From NCBI RefSeq assembly GCF_016887565.1, contig NZ_CP069396.1, forward strand, positions 3,995,001 through 4,059,000: a DNA stretch of 64,000 nucleotides, in the 5' to 3' direction. The translations under genes were made by a program, and so were the position numbers. Source of the stretch: Archangium violaceum. Lineage in GTDB: Bacteria > Myxococcota > Myxococcia > Myxococcales > Myxococcaceae. Under the pieces are notes generated by a model that did no database searches, had not been told where the DNA came from, and worked only from the letters and a program-made list of their open reading frames with translations. Below are positions 1 through 8,801 of this stretch, one piece after another. Every line of letters starts with the position of its first letter. Position 1 is the stretch's first letter.

Positions 1-2
1 GC

Positions 3-1112
3 GAGTTCCAGGGCGTGAAGGTCGCCTTCATCGGCATGACGCTGGAGGGGACGCCGCTCATCGTCAGCCCGTCGGGTGTGAAGGGGCTCACCTTCCAGGA
101 CGAGGCGGACACGGTCAATGCGCTCATCCCCGAGCTGAAGCAGCAGGGCGTGGAGGCCATCGTGGTGATCATCCACGAGGGTGGCGTGCAGCCGGGGCGT
201 TATGACGATTGCAACGGCATCTCCGGCCCCATCAAGGACATCGTCGAGCGGCTCGATGACGAGGTGGACGTGGTTGCCTCGGGCCACACGCATCAGGCGT
301 ACAACTGCGTCATCGACGGCAAGCGCGTCACCAGCGCGGCCAGCTATGGCCGGCTCATCACCGACATCGACCTGGTGTTGGATCCCGTCTCCCGTGACGT
401 GGTGGAGACGACCGCGCGCAACGTCATCGTCACGCGCGACACCGTGCAGCCCACCGTGGACGGGTTCGTCAAGGAGATCGTCAGCAAGGCCGCGCCCCAG
501 CGGGACAGGATCATCGGCAACACCACCGGTGAGCTGAAGGCCCCCGTGCGGCCGATTCCCGCGGGCTCCTCGGGCGAGTCCACGCTCGGCAACCTCGTCG
601 CGGACGCGATGCTCGCGGCCACGCGCGACCCGCAGACGGGCGGGGCCGTCATCGCCTTCCAGAACCCGGGCGGCGTGCGCGCGGACATCAACGCCGGTGA
701 CATCACCTTCGGTGAGGTCTTCTCGGTGCAGCCCTTCGCCAACAACCTGGTGACGCTGACGATCACCGGCGCGCAGATCGACACGCTGCTGGAGCAGCAG
801 TTCCAGCCGAGCGGCACCTCCGTCCTCCAGGTGTCGCGGGGCTTCTCCTTCTCCTGGTCGGCCTCGGCGCCGCGGGGGAGCAAGGTGGACCCGGCGTCCA
901 TCACCTTCAATGGCGTGACCATCGACCCGGCGGCGAGCTACCGCGTCACGGTGAACAACTTCATGGCCTCCGGTGGTGACGGCTACGCGGTGCTGACCGA
1001 GGGGAAGGATCCTCTCACGGGGCCGATCGACGTCGACGCGCTCGACGCCTACCTGCGCACCAGCAGCCCGGTGTCCCCGCCGGCGCTGGGCCGCATCACG
1101 CTGCTCCCGTGA
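3..1112 (+). CDS. 5'-nucleotidase / 2',3'-cyclic phosphodiesterase family protein (5' end outside window)
   Basis: The reading frame is open from the first complete codon, so the gene begins upstream of the window. The visible part holds the end of the calcineurin-like metallophosphatase domain, with the metal-binding GHTHQ motif about 90 residues in. The 5'-nucleotidase C-terminal domain follows, with NLVADAM and the substrate-binding NPGGVRADI motif. Such enzymes are usually secreted and hydrolyse extracellular nucleotides, nucleoside diphosphate sugars or cyclic phosphodiesters. The N-terminal signal and the first metal ligands are not visible, so localisation is inferred from the family. 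Two strong hairpins follow the stop codon. Confidence 0.88.
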   Translation, partial: EFQGVKVAFIGMTLEGTPLIVSPSGVKGLTFQDEADTVNALIPELKQQGVEAIVVIIHEGGVQPGRYDDCNGISGPIKDIVERLDDEVDVVASGHTHQAYNCVIDGKRVTSAASYGRLITDIDLVLDPVSRDVVETTARNVIVTRDTVQPTVDGFVKEIVSKAAPQRDRIIGNTTGELKAPVRPIPAGSSGESTLGNLVADAMLAATRDPQTGGAVIAFQNPGGVRADINAGDITFGEVFSVQPFANNLVTLTITGAQIDTLLEQQFQPSGTSVLQVSRGFSFSWSASAPRGSKVDPASITFNGVTIDPAASYRVTVNNFMASGGDGYAVLTEGKDPLTGPIDVDALDAYLRTSSPVSPPALGRITLLP

Positions 1113-1119
1113 AGCCACG

Positions 1120-1151
1120 CCTCTCCCCCGAGCCCCGGGCCGGGGGAGAGG
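1120..1151 (+). terminator. Stem-loop after the 5'-nucleotidase gene
   Basis: Arms CTCTCCCCCG (1121-1130) and CGGGGGAGAG (1141-1150) pair perfectly, with one further C-G pair outside, around a 10-nt GC-rich loop. It lies just downstream of the nucleotidase stop. There is no T-run, so termination is inferred from position and stem strength. The arm resembles the CCCTCTCCC arm of the palindromic repeats near 25.6, 28.5 and 30.3 kb but lacks their flanks. Confidence 0.45.
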
Positions 1152-1163
1152 TGGATTCCGGTC

Positions 1164-1189
1164 GGGACCACGCCTCGGCGCGTGGTCCC
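1164..1189 (+). terminator. Second stem-loop upstream of the LytS-like kinase
   Basis: Ten-bp perfect stem (GGGACCACGC and GCGTGGTCCC) with the six-nucleotide loop CTCGGC. It lies between the nucleotidase gene and the start chosen for the sensor kinase. It may be part of a double terminator or a leader structure. No T-tract follows. Confidence 0.4.
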
Positions 1190-1261
1190 GGATTGACTCG
1201 GAGGGCTGGGGGCGTGGACGATTCCCGGTGCGTGGACACTGAACGGACATCGCCCCCTCCG

Positions 1262-2359
1262 ATGTGGCGGAACTGGCGCGTGTGGGGACTGGTCTTCGCG
1301 GGGTGGACCCTCTTCTGGCTGCTGGGCGTGGCGCAGTCCTGGATGCAGGTCTGGGCCGACGGTCTTGCCCCGGAGGATATCCGCTGGGTGCTGGGGGACC
1401 TGCTGAGCCTGTGGCTCTGGGCGCTGATGACGCCCTTCCTCTTCGTGTTTTGCGACTCCTTCCCGCTGCTCGGTCCCCGATGGGTGCGCAACCTGGGGGT
1501 CCATCTGGCGCTGTTCGTCGTCATCCTGTTGGGGAAGGTGGAGATCGGAGTCCTGGTCTCTCCATGGCTGGGCGCACCTTCTCCCGTGTCCTTCCTGGTG
1601 CGCACGTCCAGGAGCATCTTCATCACGGTCTTGAGCTACTGCGCCGTGATCGGCGTGGGTCACGCGCTCCGTTTCCACCGCTTGTATGTGGAGCGCCTAG
1701 TGCGCGCCTCGGAGCTGGAGTCCCAGCTGCTGCGCGCCCAGTTCCTGGCGCTGCAGATGCAATTGCGCCCGCACTTCCTCTTCAATGCCCTCAACACCAT
1801 CACGGGCCTCATCCGCACCGGGAACGCGCGAGGCGCCGTCCAGATGACTGCGGGTCTGGCGGACCTGCTGCGCGCGGTGTTGCGCGGCGACGGCACCCAG
1901 GAGGTGCCCCTGCGTCAGGAGCTGGACTTCGTGGAGAGCTACCTGCGCATCGAGCAGCTCCGCTTCCAGGAGCGGCTGCACACCCGAATCCACGTGGACC
2001 CTGAAGCGCGTGATGCGCTGGTCCCCCACCTGCTGCTGCAACCCCTGGTGGAGAACGCTGTGCGCCACGGTTCGCGGGACGAGGCGGAGAACCGGGTGGA
2101 CATTCACGTCACCCTCGAAGAGGACATGTTGTGGCTGCGGGTGCGTGACACCGGGGACGGCCCGGTGGCGCGTGAAGGCTCGAGTCCCGAGCCGGGTGTG
2201 CCCGACGAAGGTGGCATCGGCTTGACCAACACCCGTGCCCGGCTGCGTCACCTTTATGGCGAGGCGCACCGGCTGGAGCTGTTGCACGCCGAGGGAGGAG
2301 GGGCCCTGGCCCAGGTGGCCATTCCCTTCCGCCGGGCGGGGACGGAGTCGCGGCAATGA
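1262..2359 (+). CDS. LytS/YehU-type sensor histidine kinase
   Basis: Membrane sensor kinase of the His_kinase (PF06580) plus HATPase_c type, 365 aa from ATG 1262. The N-terminal half is hydrophobic with about four membrane segments (starting WRVWGLVFAGWTLFWLLG). The phospho-acceptor region reads LQLRPHFLFNALNTI, followed by the N-box LLQPLVENAVRHG and the glycine-rich GIGLTNTRARL. An open frame extends back to GTG 1109 inside the preceding stop, but that stretch is hairpin-rich and unlike protein, so ATG 1262 is preferred; no strong ribosome site marks either start. The stop overlaps the start of the LytTR regulator in ATGA, so the two are a translationally coupled pair. The signal sensed is unknown. 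Confidence 0.9.
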   Translation: MWRNWRVWGLVFAGWTLFWLLGVAQSWMQVWADGLAPEDIRWVLGDLLSLWLWALMTPFLFVFCDSFPLLGPRWVRNLGVHLALFVVILLGKVEIGVLVSPWLGAPSPVSFLVRTSRSIFITVLSYCAVIGVGHALRFHRLYVERLVRASELESQLLRAQFLALQMQLRPHFLFNALNTITGLIRTGNARGAVQMTAGLADLLRAVLRGDGTQEVPLRQELDFVESYLRIEQLRFQERLHTRIHVDPEARDALVPHLLLQPLVENAVRHGSRDEAENRVDIHVTLEEDMLWLRVRDTGDGPVAREGSSPEPGVPDEGGIGLTNTRARLRHLYGEAHRLELLHAEGGGALAQVAIPFRRAGTESRQ

Positions 2360-3177
2360 GCGCGCTACCGGCCTCCGCCCCCATCCGCGTGCTGGTGGTG
2401 GATGACGAGCGCATCGCCCGGCAGGGCCTGCGCGCGCTGCTGGCCGCCGATCCGGAGGTGGAGGTGGTGGGCGAGTGCGCCAGTGGTACCCAGGCGGTGG
2501 AGGCCCTGCGCCAGCACCCGGTGGACGTGCTCTTCCTGGACGTGGAGATGGCGGGCATGGATGGCTTCCAGGTGCTGCGGGAAGCCGGTCCCGAGCGCAC
2601 CGCCGCCGTCATCTTCGTCACCGCGTACGACACCTATGCCCTCAAGGCCTTCGAGGTGCACGCGCTCGACTACCTCCTCAAGCCCTTCGACGACGAGCGC
2701 TTCGCCCGGGTGCTGGCCCGGGCCAAGGATCACGTGCGAGGCGGGCGCATCCAGACGCTGGCGCGTCAGCTCGCCGGACTCCTGGGCACCGCCGCGCCTC
2801 CACCCGCCCCCTCCGCTCCGGCGCCGGCACCCGCGGCGCCGGCCTACCTGGAGCGGTTGGTGCTCAAGGACGTGGGCCGCGTGGCCTTCCTCGCCGTGGA
2901 CGAGGTGGATTGGCTGGAGGCCGAGGACTACTACATCCAGGTTCACACGGGAGGGCAGACCCACCTGGTCCGCCAGTCCCTGCGCGAGATGGAGGCGCAG
3001 TTGGATCCCCGCCGTTTCGTGCGCATCCATCGCTCCACCATCATCAACGTCCAGCGCGTGAAGGAGCTGCGGCCGCTCTTCCATGGCGAGTACCAGGTCC
3101 TCCTGCACGATGGCACCAGCCTGAAGCTCAGCCGCGGCTACCGGGACCGGTTGGACACGCTGCTCGGCAGGACCTGA
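2356..3177 (+). CDS. LytTR-family response regulator
   Basis: A 273-aa regulator paired with the upstream LytS-like kinase. Residues ~10-125 form a receiver domain with the acidic pair VVDDE, the phospho-acceptor in LFLDVEM and the KPF lysine motif. A proline/alanine-rich linker (~145-165) leads to a C-terminal LytTR DNA-binding domain carrying the signature RFVRIHRSTIINVQRV. Family members bind direct repeats upstream of targets such as cell-wall, exopolysaccharide or transport genes. The target here is not evident, because the next genes are separated by 263 bp. The ATG overlaps the kinase stop. Confidence 0.92.
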   Translation: MSALPASAPIRVLVVDDERIARQGLRALLAADPEVEVVGECASGTQAVEALRQHPVDVLFLDVEMAGMDGFQVLREAGPERTAAVIFVTAYDTYALKAFEVHALDYLLKPFDDERFARVLARAKDHVRGGRIQTLARQLAGLLGTAAPPPAPSAPAPAPAAPAYLERLVLKDVGRVAFLAVDEVDWLEAEDYYIQVHTGGQTHLVRQSLREMEAQLDPRRFVRIHRSTIINVQRVKELRPLFHGEYQVLLHDGTSLKLSRGYRDRLDTLLGRT

Positions 3178-3440
3178 CGGGCGGGCGCACGCCGCCCCGC
3201 TGGGGGAGCAGACGGGGAGGGCTGCCCAGGTTACGCCAGCAGCCGCTGATGGCGCGGGTCACCGTGTCTTCCACCCCTTGTCGAACCCGGGTAGGATTGT
3301 CGAGGGGACAACCGGATGGAGACGAGCTGCACCCCAGAGGCTCCCTTTCCGTGACAACCCCCTCACATTTCTGGATGGCTGGGTCACAAGATGGGGCTCA
3401 GGGGTCGGGTATACGCCAGCCCCCGCAAGGAGGGCTCGGG

Positions 3441-3938
3441 ATGGAAGGGCAGCTACAGCGGCGCATTCTGGTGGTGGACGACGACCCGACCATCCTGAAT
3501 GTCTGGCGCAGGGTGCTGGGGCCCAAATGGCGCCGGCCCGCGTTGGACAACCTGGAGAAGAAGCTCTTCGGTGCCACCCCGCCCGCCGCGGCCCCTGAAG
3601 TGGCCTTCACCATCGACACCGCCTCTCAGGGGATGGAGGGCTTCCAGAAGGTCGTCAGCGCGCTGGCCGAGGGGCGTCCCTACAATTTCGCCCTCGTCGA
3701 CATGCGGATGCCGCCTGGCTGGGACGGGTTGGAGACCATCCTGCGCATGCTGGAGAAGGACCCTCAGCTGGAGGTGGCCATCTGCAGCGCCTTCTCGGAC
3801 ATCTCCCGGGATGAGGTGGTCAAGCGCGTGGGTCGGTCGGACCTGCAGTGGCTCAAGAAGCCCTTCGAGCTCGAAGTGGCCCGCGAGCTGGCCTGGAAGT
3901 TGAGTGAGCAGGGCGTCCATCGACGCCAGTCCCGCTAG
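3441..3938 (+). CDS. Single-domain response regulator with an enlarged helix-1 region
   Basis: A 165-aa protein that is essentially one receiver domain. It has the acidic triad LVVDDDP at residues ~10-16, the likely phospho-acceptor in ALVDMRMPPGWDG and the conserved lysine in LKKPFEL near the end. Between the acidic patch and strand 2 there are ~25 extra residues (WRRPALDNLEKKLFG onward) compared with CheY. There is no output domain. ATG 3441 is chosen because AAGGAGGG lies 7 nt upstream; an open frame continues far upstream without support. The phosphodonor may be an orphan hybrid kinase elsewhere. Confidence 0.85.
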   Translation: MEGQLQRRILVVDDDPTILNVWRRVLGPKWRRPALDNLEKKLFGATPPAAAPEVAFTIDTASQGMEGFQKVVSALAEGRPYNFALVDMRMPPGWDGLETILRMLEKDPQLEVAICSAFSDISRDEVVKRVGRSDLQWLKKPFELEVARELAWKLSEQGVHRRQSR

Positions 3939-3959
3939 AAGCTGATAGGGGAGGGGCGC

Positions 3960-5084
3960 ATGACGAGCCCCCTTCCGAGCTCCTCTCGCGCCGCTGCCCT
4001 CGCCGTCGTCCTCGTACTCGGGCTGCTGGCGGTGCATGCGGGCATGGCCTCTCCTGGAGGAGACCTCTCCCACCACTACACCGACCACCTGCGGCACATG
4101 GCGGAAGCGCAAGCGCTCGTGGAGCGTGGATTCTCCGTCTATCGACTGCCGTATGCCGAGTCCGCGCGCGGGCTGTACCCCTGCGCGGCGCACGAGGGGC
4201 TGTTTCCCGAGCGCACGGCACCGTATCCGCCGCTCGGGCTCCTCCTGCACTGGCCGCTGGGCGCGCTGGAGCGCTCGGGGCTCCTGGCGCCTTCGCTGGC
4301 CCACCGGGGGATGACGCTCCTGTTGCTCGCGTTGGGTCTGGCCGCCAGTGCGGCGGGACTCGTCCTCCTCCGTCCCCAGGGCCGGTGGGCGCTCGCGGGG
4401 GGCGTCCTTCTCCTGGTGCCCCTGCTCGTGGGCTCGGGGGCGAACGGCTTCTATGACGTCACCTATGTGCTCGCCGGCACCCTGGGACTGCTGGCCCTCG
4501 CCCGTGGCCGACCCCAGGCGGCGGTGGTCCTGCTGGGGGTCTGCGCTGCGCTGAGCTTCCGCGCCCTGGTGTTCGCACCCGTGGGGCTCTGGGCGCTCGT
4601 CGAAGCGTGGCGCCAGGGGCGGCGGAACACGGCCCTCTCTGGTGCCGTGGCGGCGGTGCTCGTCCTCGGCGCGGCGGCCAGCGCGGCGGCGCTCCAGGGA
4701 ACGCTCGAGACCATTCCCGCGGACAACCCCGCGCACGTCTCGCACCTGCTGCGCGGCAAGCCCGCGCCGCTGCTCTTCGTGCTCGTCTCGGCCGCCACCG
4801 CAGGCTACCTGCTCCGCACCCGTCACGTGTGGACCGCGCTGTCCGTGCTCTCGGCGGTCCTCGTCGCCCTCCTGGATCGCTCGCACGGCTACTGGCACGC
4901 GCTTCCGCTGCTGGTTCCCCCGCTGGTGCTCGCGGCCGAGGGCTCTCCCTCGGCGCCACTCCCGCCGCGCCACTGGCAGGTCGCCTGGGGCTGGGTGGTG
5001 GCCGCCACGGTGCTCGCGTTCCGTTATCCCCTGACGCCCTATTGGCAGTGGCTGGTGGACGTGGCGAGGGGCAGGGTGGTGTGA
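3960..5084 (+). CDS. Polytopic membrane protein, possibly a GT87/mannosyltransferase-like enzyme
   Basis: A 374-aa integral membrane protein with roughly nine to ten hydrophobic segments. The large loop after the first segment is hydrophilic (YTDHLRHMAEAQALVERG then YRLPYAESARG) and ends in APYPPLGLLLHWPLG, which resembles the first loop of polyprenyl-phosphate-dependent GT-C glycosyltransferases (DUF2029/GT87). No firm catalytic motif can be assigned, so the function is a suggestion from architecture. AGGGGAGGGG precedes the ATG. It stands alone, convergent with ybaK, whose stop is 9 nt away. Confidence 0.6.
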   Translation: MTSPLPSSSRAAALAVVLVLGLLAVHAGMASPGGDLSHHYTDHLRHMAEAQALVERGFSVYRLPYAESARGLYPCAAHEGLFPERTAPYPPLGLLLHWPLGALERSGLLAPSLAHRGMTLLLLALGLAASAAGLVLLRPQGRWALAGGVLLLVPLLVGSGANGFYDVTYVLAGTLGLLALARGRPQAAVVLLGVCAALSFRALVFAPVGLWALVEAWRQGRRNTALSGAVAAVLVLGAAASAAALQGTLETIPADNPAHVSHLLRGKPAPLLFVLVSAATAGYLLRTRHVWTALSVLSAVLVALLDRSHGYWHALPLLVPPLVLAAEGSPSAPLPPRHWQVAWGWVVAATVLAFRYPLTPYWQWLVDVARGRVV

Positions 5085-5093
5085 CGCCGCCGT

Positions 5094-5570
5094 CTACGTC
5101 TTGTCGCGGGAGATGGGCCCGAGCTTGCCCTTGGTGACGCGCAGGTAGTCCGCGGGGGACAGGAGGAGCTGCGTACCCCGTACGCCCGCGGAGACGGAGA
5201 CGACGTCGAACAGCTCGAGCGTCTCGTCCACGAACACGGGGTACTCCTTCTTGCCGCCAATGGCGGTGACGCCGCCGCGGATGTAGCCCGTGAGCGGCTG
5301 GAGCTCCTTGAGCGGCACCGTGTCCACCTTCCGGTCCCCGCTCAGCCGCGCCAGCGCCTTCAAATCCAGCTCGCCGTTGCCGGGCACCACGGCCATGAGC
5401 ACGCCGGTCCGGTCCCCCCGGGCCACGAGCGTCTTGAAGACCTGCTCCGGAGGCATCCCCACCTTGGCGGCCACCGTCTCGGCGGAGAGGTCCTCCGGGT
5501 CCACCTCGTACTCGCGCAGCTCGTAGTGGACGCCGAGCGAGTCCAGCAGCCGTGCCGCGTTCGTCTTCAT
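5094..5570 (-). CDS. ybaK: Cys-tRNA(Pro)/Cys-tRNA(Cys) deacylase, YbaK/EbsC family
   Basis: A 158-aa cytosolic editing enzyme of the normal length for the family, which hydrolyses mischarged aminoacyl-tRNA, chiefly Cys-tRNA(Pro). The opening [20 protein letters not shown] is typical of YbaK. The motifs [11 protein letters not shown], the conserved lysine region [14 protein letters not shown] and the [15 protein letters not shown] loop are present. It lies 4 nt upstream of purK on the same strand and may share its transcript with purE-purK, though there is no functional link. Confidence 0.9.
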   Translation of the reverse strand: MKTNAARLLDSLGVHYELREYEVDPEDLSAETVAAKVGMPPEQVFKTLVARGDRTGVLMAVVPGNGELDLKALARLSGDRKVDTVPLKELQPLTGYIRGGVTAIGGKKEYPVFVDETLELFDVVSVSAGVRGTQLLLSPADYLRVTKGKLGPISRDKT

Positions 5571-5574
5571 GGAT

Positions 5575-6717
5575 TCACGCTCCCAGGGCCTGGCGGGCGG
5601 CCTTGATGCGGGCCAGCGCCTCCTCGGGCGTGGTGCCCACGGCGGACAGGTGTCCCATCTTCCGGCCCTTGCGCGCCTCGCGCTTGCCGTACAGGTGCAG
5701 GCGCACGCCCGGCATGGCCAGCACGGACTCGAACTTCGGCCCGCCCTCGCGCAGCCACAGGTCGCCCAGCAGGTTGACGATGGCCGCGTGCCGCACCACC
5801 TCCACCGAGCCCAGCGGCAGGTTGCACACCGCGCGCACCGCCTGTTCGAACTGGCTGGTGAGGCACGCCACCTCCGTGGCGTGGAAGCTGTTGTGCGGGC
5901 GCGGCGCCAGCTCGTTGACCAGCAGCCGTCCGTCCTTCAGGAGGAACATCTCCACCACCAGCAGACCCTCGACCTCGAGCGCCGTGGCCATGGCACGGGC
6001 GATCTCCGTCGCCTGGGTGGCTACCTGGGGTGACACCTGTCCTGGCAGCAGCGACCAGTCGAGGATCCGCTCCTCGTGGTGGTTGTAGGCCGGCGGGTAC
6101 ACCACGACTTCTCCCCGGGGGGAGCGCGCCACCAGCACGGACAGCTCGGCCTCCAGGTCCAGCGCGGCCTCCACCACCACGGGGCTCCGGCCCAGCTCGC
6201 GCCAGGCCTCGGGGGCCTCGGAGGCGGACTTCACCTGGTACTGGCCCCGTCCGTCATAACCCCCCTCGCAGGACTTCACGAAGCAGCGCCCGCCCAGCTC
6301 CGTCGTCGCCGTGGCCAGGGCCTCCTCCAGGTCGGCCTGCTTCCACGGCCCCTGGGGGAAGCCGTGCTTCGCGAGCCAGGCCCGCTGCCGCCCGCGGTTC
6401 TGCACCACCTCGAGCACGTGGGGGCCCGGCCGCAGGGGCGCGTGCTGGGCGGCGGCGCGCAGGGTGGCGAGGGGAATCTTCTCGATCTCCAGCGTCACCA
6501 CGTCACTGGCGCGCGCCAGCCGGCTGGCCTCTTCCATGTTGCCGAAGTCGGCCGTGTAGCACTGGTCCACCACGAAGCGGGACGAGCACGCGGGGTCGGG
6601 ATCCAACGCCTGCACCTGGTAGCCGAGCGTGCGCGCGGACAGGGCCATCATCCGGCCCAGCTGCCCACCGCCGAGGATGCCGATCGTCCCACCCGGCAGG
6701 ATGGTCTTCGTGTTCAT
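5575..6717 (-). CDS. purK: N5-carboxyaminoimidazole ribonucleotide synthase
   Basis: A 380-aa ATP-grasp enzyme of de novo purine synthesis that makes N5-CAIR from AIR, bicarbonate and ATP. The N-terminal dinucleotide-like motif [13 protein letters not shown] is clear. The ATP-grasp core has [12 protein letters not shown] and the [19 protein letters not shown] metal/ATP segment. Length and domain order are normal. The start overlaps the purE stop by 4 bp, giving the usual purE-purK operon, so the product can be passed straight to PurE. Confidence 0.96.
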   Translation of the reverse strand: MNTKTILPGGTIGILGGGQLGRMMALSARTLGYQVQALDPDPACSSRFVVDQCYTADFGNMEEASRLARASDVVTLEIEKIPLATLRAAAQHAPLRPGPHVLEVVQNRGRQRAWLAKHGFPQGPWKQADLEEALATATTELGGRCFVKSCEGGYDGRGQYQVKSASEAPEAWRELGRSPVVVEAALDLEAELSVLVARSPRGEVVVYPPAYNHHEERILDWSLLPGQVSPQVATQATEIARAMATALEVEGLLVVEMFLLKDGRLLVNELAPRPHNSFHATEVACLTSQFEQAVRAVCNLPLGSVEVVRHAAIVNLLGDLWLREGGPKFESVLAMPGVRLHLYGKREARKGRKMGHLSAVGTTPEEALARIKAARQALGA

Positions 6718-7208
6718 GCGAGCTCCCGATCCCGGAGCACCTCGTCGGTGCGGGCCTGACGCCAGGCGCCGAGCCTGGGGCGCAGCTCCGGGTATTTGAG
6801 GGACAGGATGGAGGCGGCGTACAGCGCGGCGTTGATGGCCCCCGGCTTGCCGATGGCCATGGTGCCCACCGGCACGCCCTTGGGCATCTGCACGATGGAC
6901 ATCAGCGCGTCGAAGCCGTTGAGCACCGTGGCGGGGATGGGGACGCCGAGCACCGGCAGCAGGGTCTTGCTGGCCACCATGCCCGGCAGGTGGGCCGCGC
7001 CTCCCGCCGCCGCGATGATGACGGACAGCCCGCGCGACTCCGCCGTCTCCGCGTACTGCATCATCCAGTCCGGCGTGCGGTGGGCGGACACCACCCGCAC
7101 CTCGTGCGGGATGCCCAGCTCCTTCAGCACGTCGATGCCCGGGCGCAGGTGCTCCAGGTCACTCTTGCCGCCCATGATGACGCCCACCCAGGGTGTTTCC
7201 GCGCTCAA
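6714..7208 (-). CDS. purE: N5-carboxyaminoimidazole ribonucleotide mutase
   Basis: A 164-aa class I PurE, converting N5-CAIR to CAIR in purine biosynthesis. The signature [16 protein letters not shown] and the catalytic-loop segment [14 protein letters not shown] are present, as is [17 protein letters not shown]. The start is read as TTG 7208 because GGAGG sits 7 nt upstream at 7216-7220. The next in-frame ATG is inside the conserved GVIMGG motif and would remove the first strand. It is the first gene of purE-purK; a hairpin lies 20-40 nt upstream of the start. Confidence 0.95.
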   Translation of the reverse strand: MSAETPWVGVIMGGKSDLEHLRPGIDVLKELGIPHEVRVVSAHRTPDWMMQYAETAESRGLSVIIAAAGGAAHLPGMVASKTLLPVLGVPIPATVLNGFDALMSIVQMPKGVPVGTMAIGKPGAINAALYAASILSLKYPELRPRLGAWRQARTDEVLRDRELA

Positions 7209-7227
7209 GCTCTCGCCTCCCGTACGC

Positions 7228-7248
7228 CCTCCTGGTGAGGCCAGGAGG
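7228..7248 (-). terminator. Stem-loop in the purE leader / after the VWA gene
   Basis: Eight-bp perfect stem CCTCCTGG / CCAGGAGG with a 5-nt loop. It lies between the VWA gene stop and the purE ribosome site, both on the minus strand. It could end the VWA transcript or act in the purE leader. No riboswitch fold was recognised. Confidence 0.35.
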
Positions 7249-7277
7249 TGCGGAGAACGCGGAGATAGGGTGGGGGG

Positions 7278-7318
7278 ATTCCGCCGGTCAACCGGAAGCG
7301 TACGGGGGCGGGCGGAAT
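7278..7318 (-). terminator. Inverted repeat directly after the VWA gene stop
   Basis: The 8-bp arms ATTCCGCC (7278-7285) and GGCGGAAT (7311-7318) are perfectly complementary around a 25-nt GC-rich interior. They begin 1 nt after the VWA stop codon on the minus strand. It is probably a transcript-end structure. There is no U-run, so the call is weak. Confidence 0.35.
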
Positions 7319-7319
7319 T

Positions 7320-8720
7320 TCAGTAGGTGGAGCCGATCTTCCCGAAGCTCTTCATGGCCCGGGCCTTCGTCCGCTTCACCGCCGAGCCCACCGACTCGCT
7401 GTCGGACGCCTGCTCGTAGTCCTGGAGGACCGCCTGCTGCTCGGCCAGGTCCGCCGCCACCGCCGAGGGGCTGGCCACCGTACCCGCCTCCTGGAAGAGC
7501 GCCTGGTTCTGTATCACGTAGCCCTTGGCCTCCTCCTTGCGCCCGTCCCGCAGGGCCTCGGCCGCCAGCTTCAGGTTCTTCGCGCTCAGCGCCCGCGTCG
7601 CGTACACCGTGGCGTCCTTGTCCTGGCGCGCCAGCACCTCCTCGCGCCGCTCCGTCACCATCGCCGACAGGCTCGCCGCGCTCTCCACCCCCGCGTCCTT
7701 CAGCAGGTCCGAGTACGCCAGCTTCAGCCCCGTCACGTCCACCGTGCTCCCCGGCCGGGTGCCCTCCACCGTCAGCCGCGCCACCACGCGCTCCACCTGG
7801 CCCGAGGAGAAGTCCGGCAGCGGCACCCGCACCGTGTTTCCCGCCTGGTGCGCGCGGTAGCCCAGCACCTCGCCCAGCCTCACCCCCGCGGGCAGCTCGA
7901 AGGACAGCTCCACGCCGCGCGCCACGCTGGTGGCCGCCTGCCGCAGGTCCTTCTGGAAGAGCGTGGCCAGCTGCCCCGCGTCCTCCAGGAAGCCGTACGC
8001 CCCCGCTCCGTACTCGGCGAAGCCCTGCATCAGGTCCTCGTTGAAGTCCGTGCCCACGCCGATGGCGCTCACGGTGATGCCCTCGGCGCGGATGTCCTTC
8101 ACCACCTGGGTGAGGCCCGCGTCGTCGGTGATGCCCTCGGTGGGCTGGCCGTCGCTCAGCAGGATGATGCGGTTGACGGTGTAGCCGCCCCGGGCGGCCG
8201 CCACGTGCGTGCGGCCCGTGTGCAGCCCCGCGCCGATGTTGGTGCCGCCATCATCCCAGATGCCCTCGACGTACTGGAGCATCCGCTCCCGGTTGCCGGG
8301 CGTGGCCGGCAGGCTCGGCAGGCTCTTCACGTCCGAGCCGTAGTGCACGATGGCCAGCCGGTCCTCGGGTCCCAACTGCCCCACGAGGTGGCGCGCGGCC
8401 TGCTTCGCCTGTTGCAGCTTGTAGCCGCTCATGGAGCCCGAGCGGTCGATGACCACCGCCAGGTTCACCGGGGTGCGCTTGGAGCCCGGCACCTCCACGC
8501 CGGTGATGTCCACCGTGACGAAGAGATCCGAGGTTCCCGGGGTGATGTAGGGGTGCGACAGCCGGCTCGTCATCGTCAACGAGCCGTTGCTGGCGGTGGC
8601 CGGCCTGGGGGTCGGCACGGGGGTGGCACCGTGCGGCGGTGCCATGTGCGGCAGGCCCAGCACCAGGGCGGTGAGGGCCAGTCCGGCGGTCAGGGAGACG
8701 AAGGCGACCGTCTTGTTCAT
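7320..8720 (-). CDS. Secreted von Willebrand factor A domain protein
   Basis: A 466-aa protein with an N-terminal export or anchor segment (TVAFVSLTAGLALTALVLGL). A VIT-like region precedes a full VWA domain whose MIDAS motif is DRSGSMS, with later metal ligands in DDGGTNIGAG and LLSDGQPTEG. The C-terminal ~170 residues resemble the extension of bacterial VWA/YfbK-like proteins. It probably binds protein ligands through a divalent cation at the cell envelope. AAGGAG lies 11 nt upstream of ATG. It is 81 nt downstream of the cglC-like gene on the same strand, so co-transcription is possible. The specific role is unknown. Confidence 0.82.
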   Translation of the reverse strand: MNKTVAFVSLTAGLALTALVLGLPHMAPPHGATPVPTPRPATASNGSLTMTSRLSHPYITPGTSDLFVTVDITGVEVPGSKRTPVNLAVVIDRSGSMSGYKLQQAKQAARHLVGQLGPEDRLAIVHYGSDVKSLPSLPATPGNRERMLQYVEGIWDDGGTNIGAGLHTGRTHVAAARGGYTVNRIILLSDGQPTEGITDDAGLTQVVKDIRAEGITVSAIGVGTDFNEDLMQGFAEYGAGAYGFLEDAGQLATLFQKDLRQAATSVARGVELSFELPAGVRLGEVLGYRAHQAGNTVRVPLPDFSSGQVERVVARLTVEGTRPGSTVDVTGLKLAYSDLLKDAGVESAASLSAMVTERREEVLARQDKDATVYATRALSAKNLKLAAEALRDGRKEEAKGYVIQNQALFQEAGTVASPSAVAADLAEQQAVLQDYEQASDSESVGSAVKRTKARAMKSFGKIGSTY

Positions 8721-8801
8721 GACAGAGGGCTCCTTGCGGCGAGGGCCCCACTGTCCACGTCCGGCGCGCGAAAAAGTTCTAAGCCGCGCGCGCGAAAGGC
8801 G

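Noticed and set aside
1109-1261. N-terminal extension of the LytS-like kinase from GTG 1109
   Set aside because: The stretch holds two perfect hairpins and translates to Arg/Gly/Pro-rich sequence unlike the family; ATG 1262 gives the first membrane segment.
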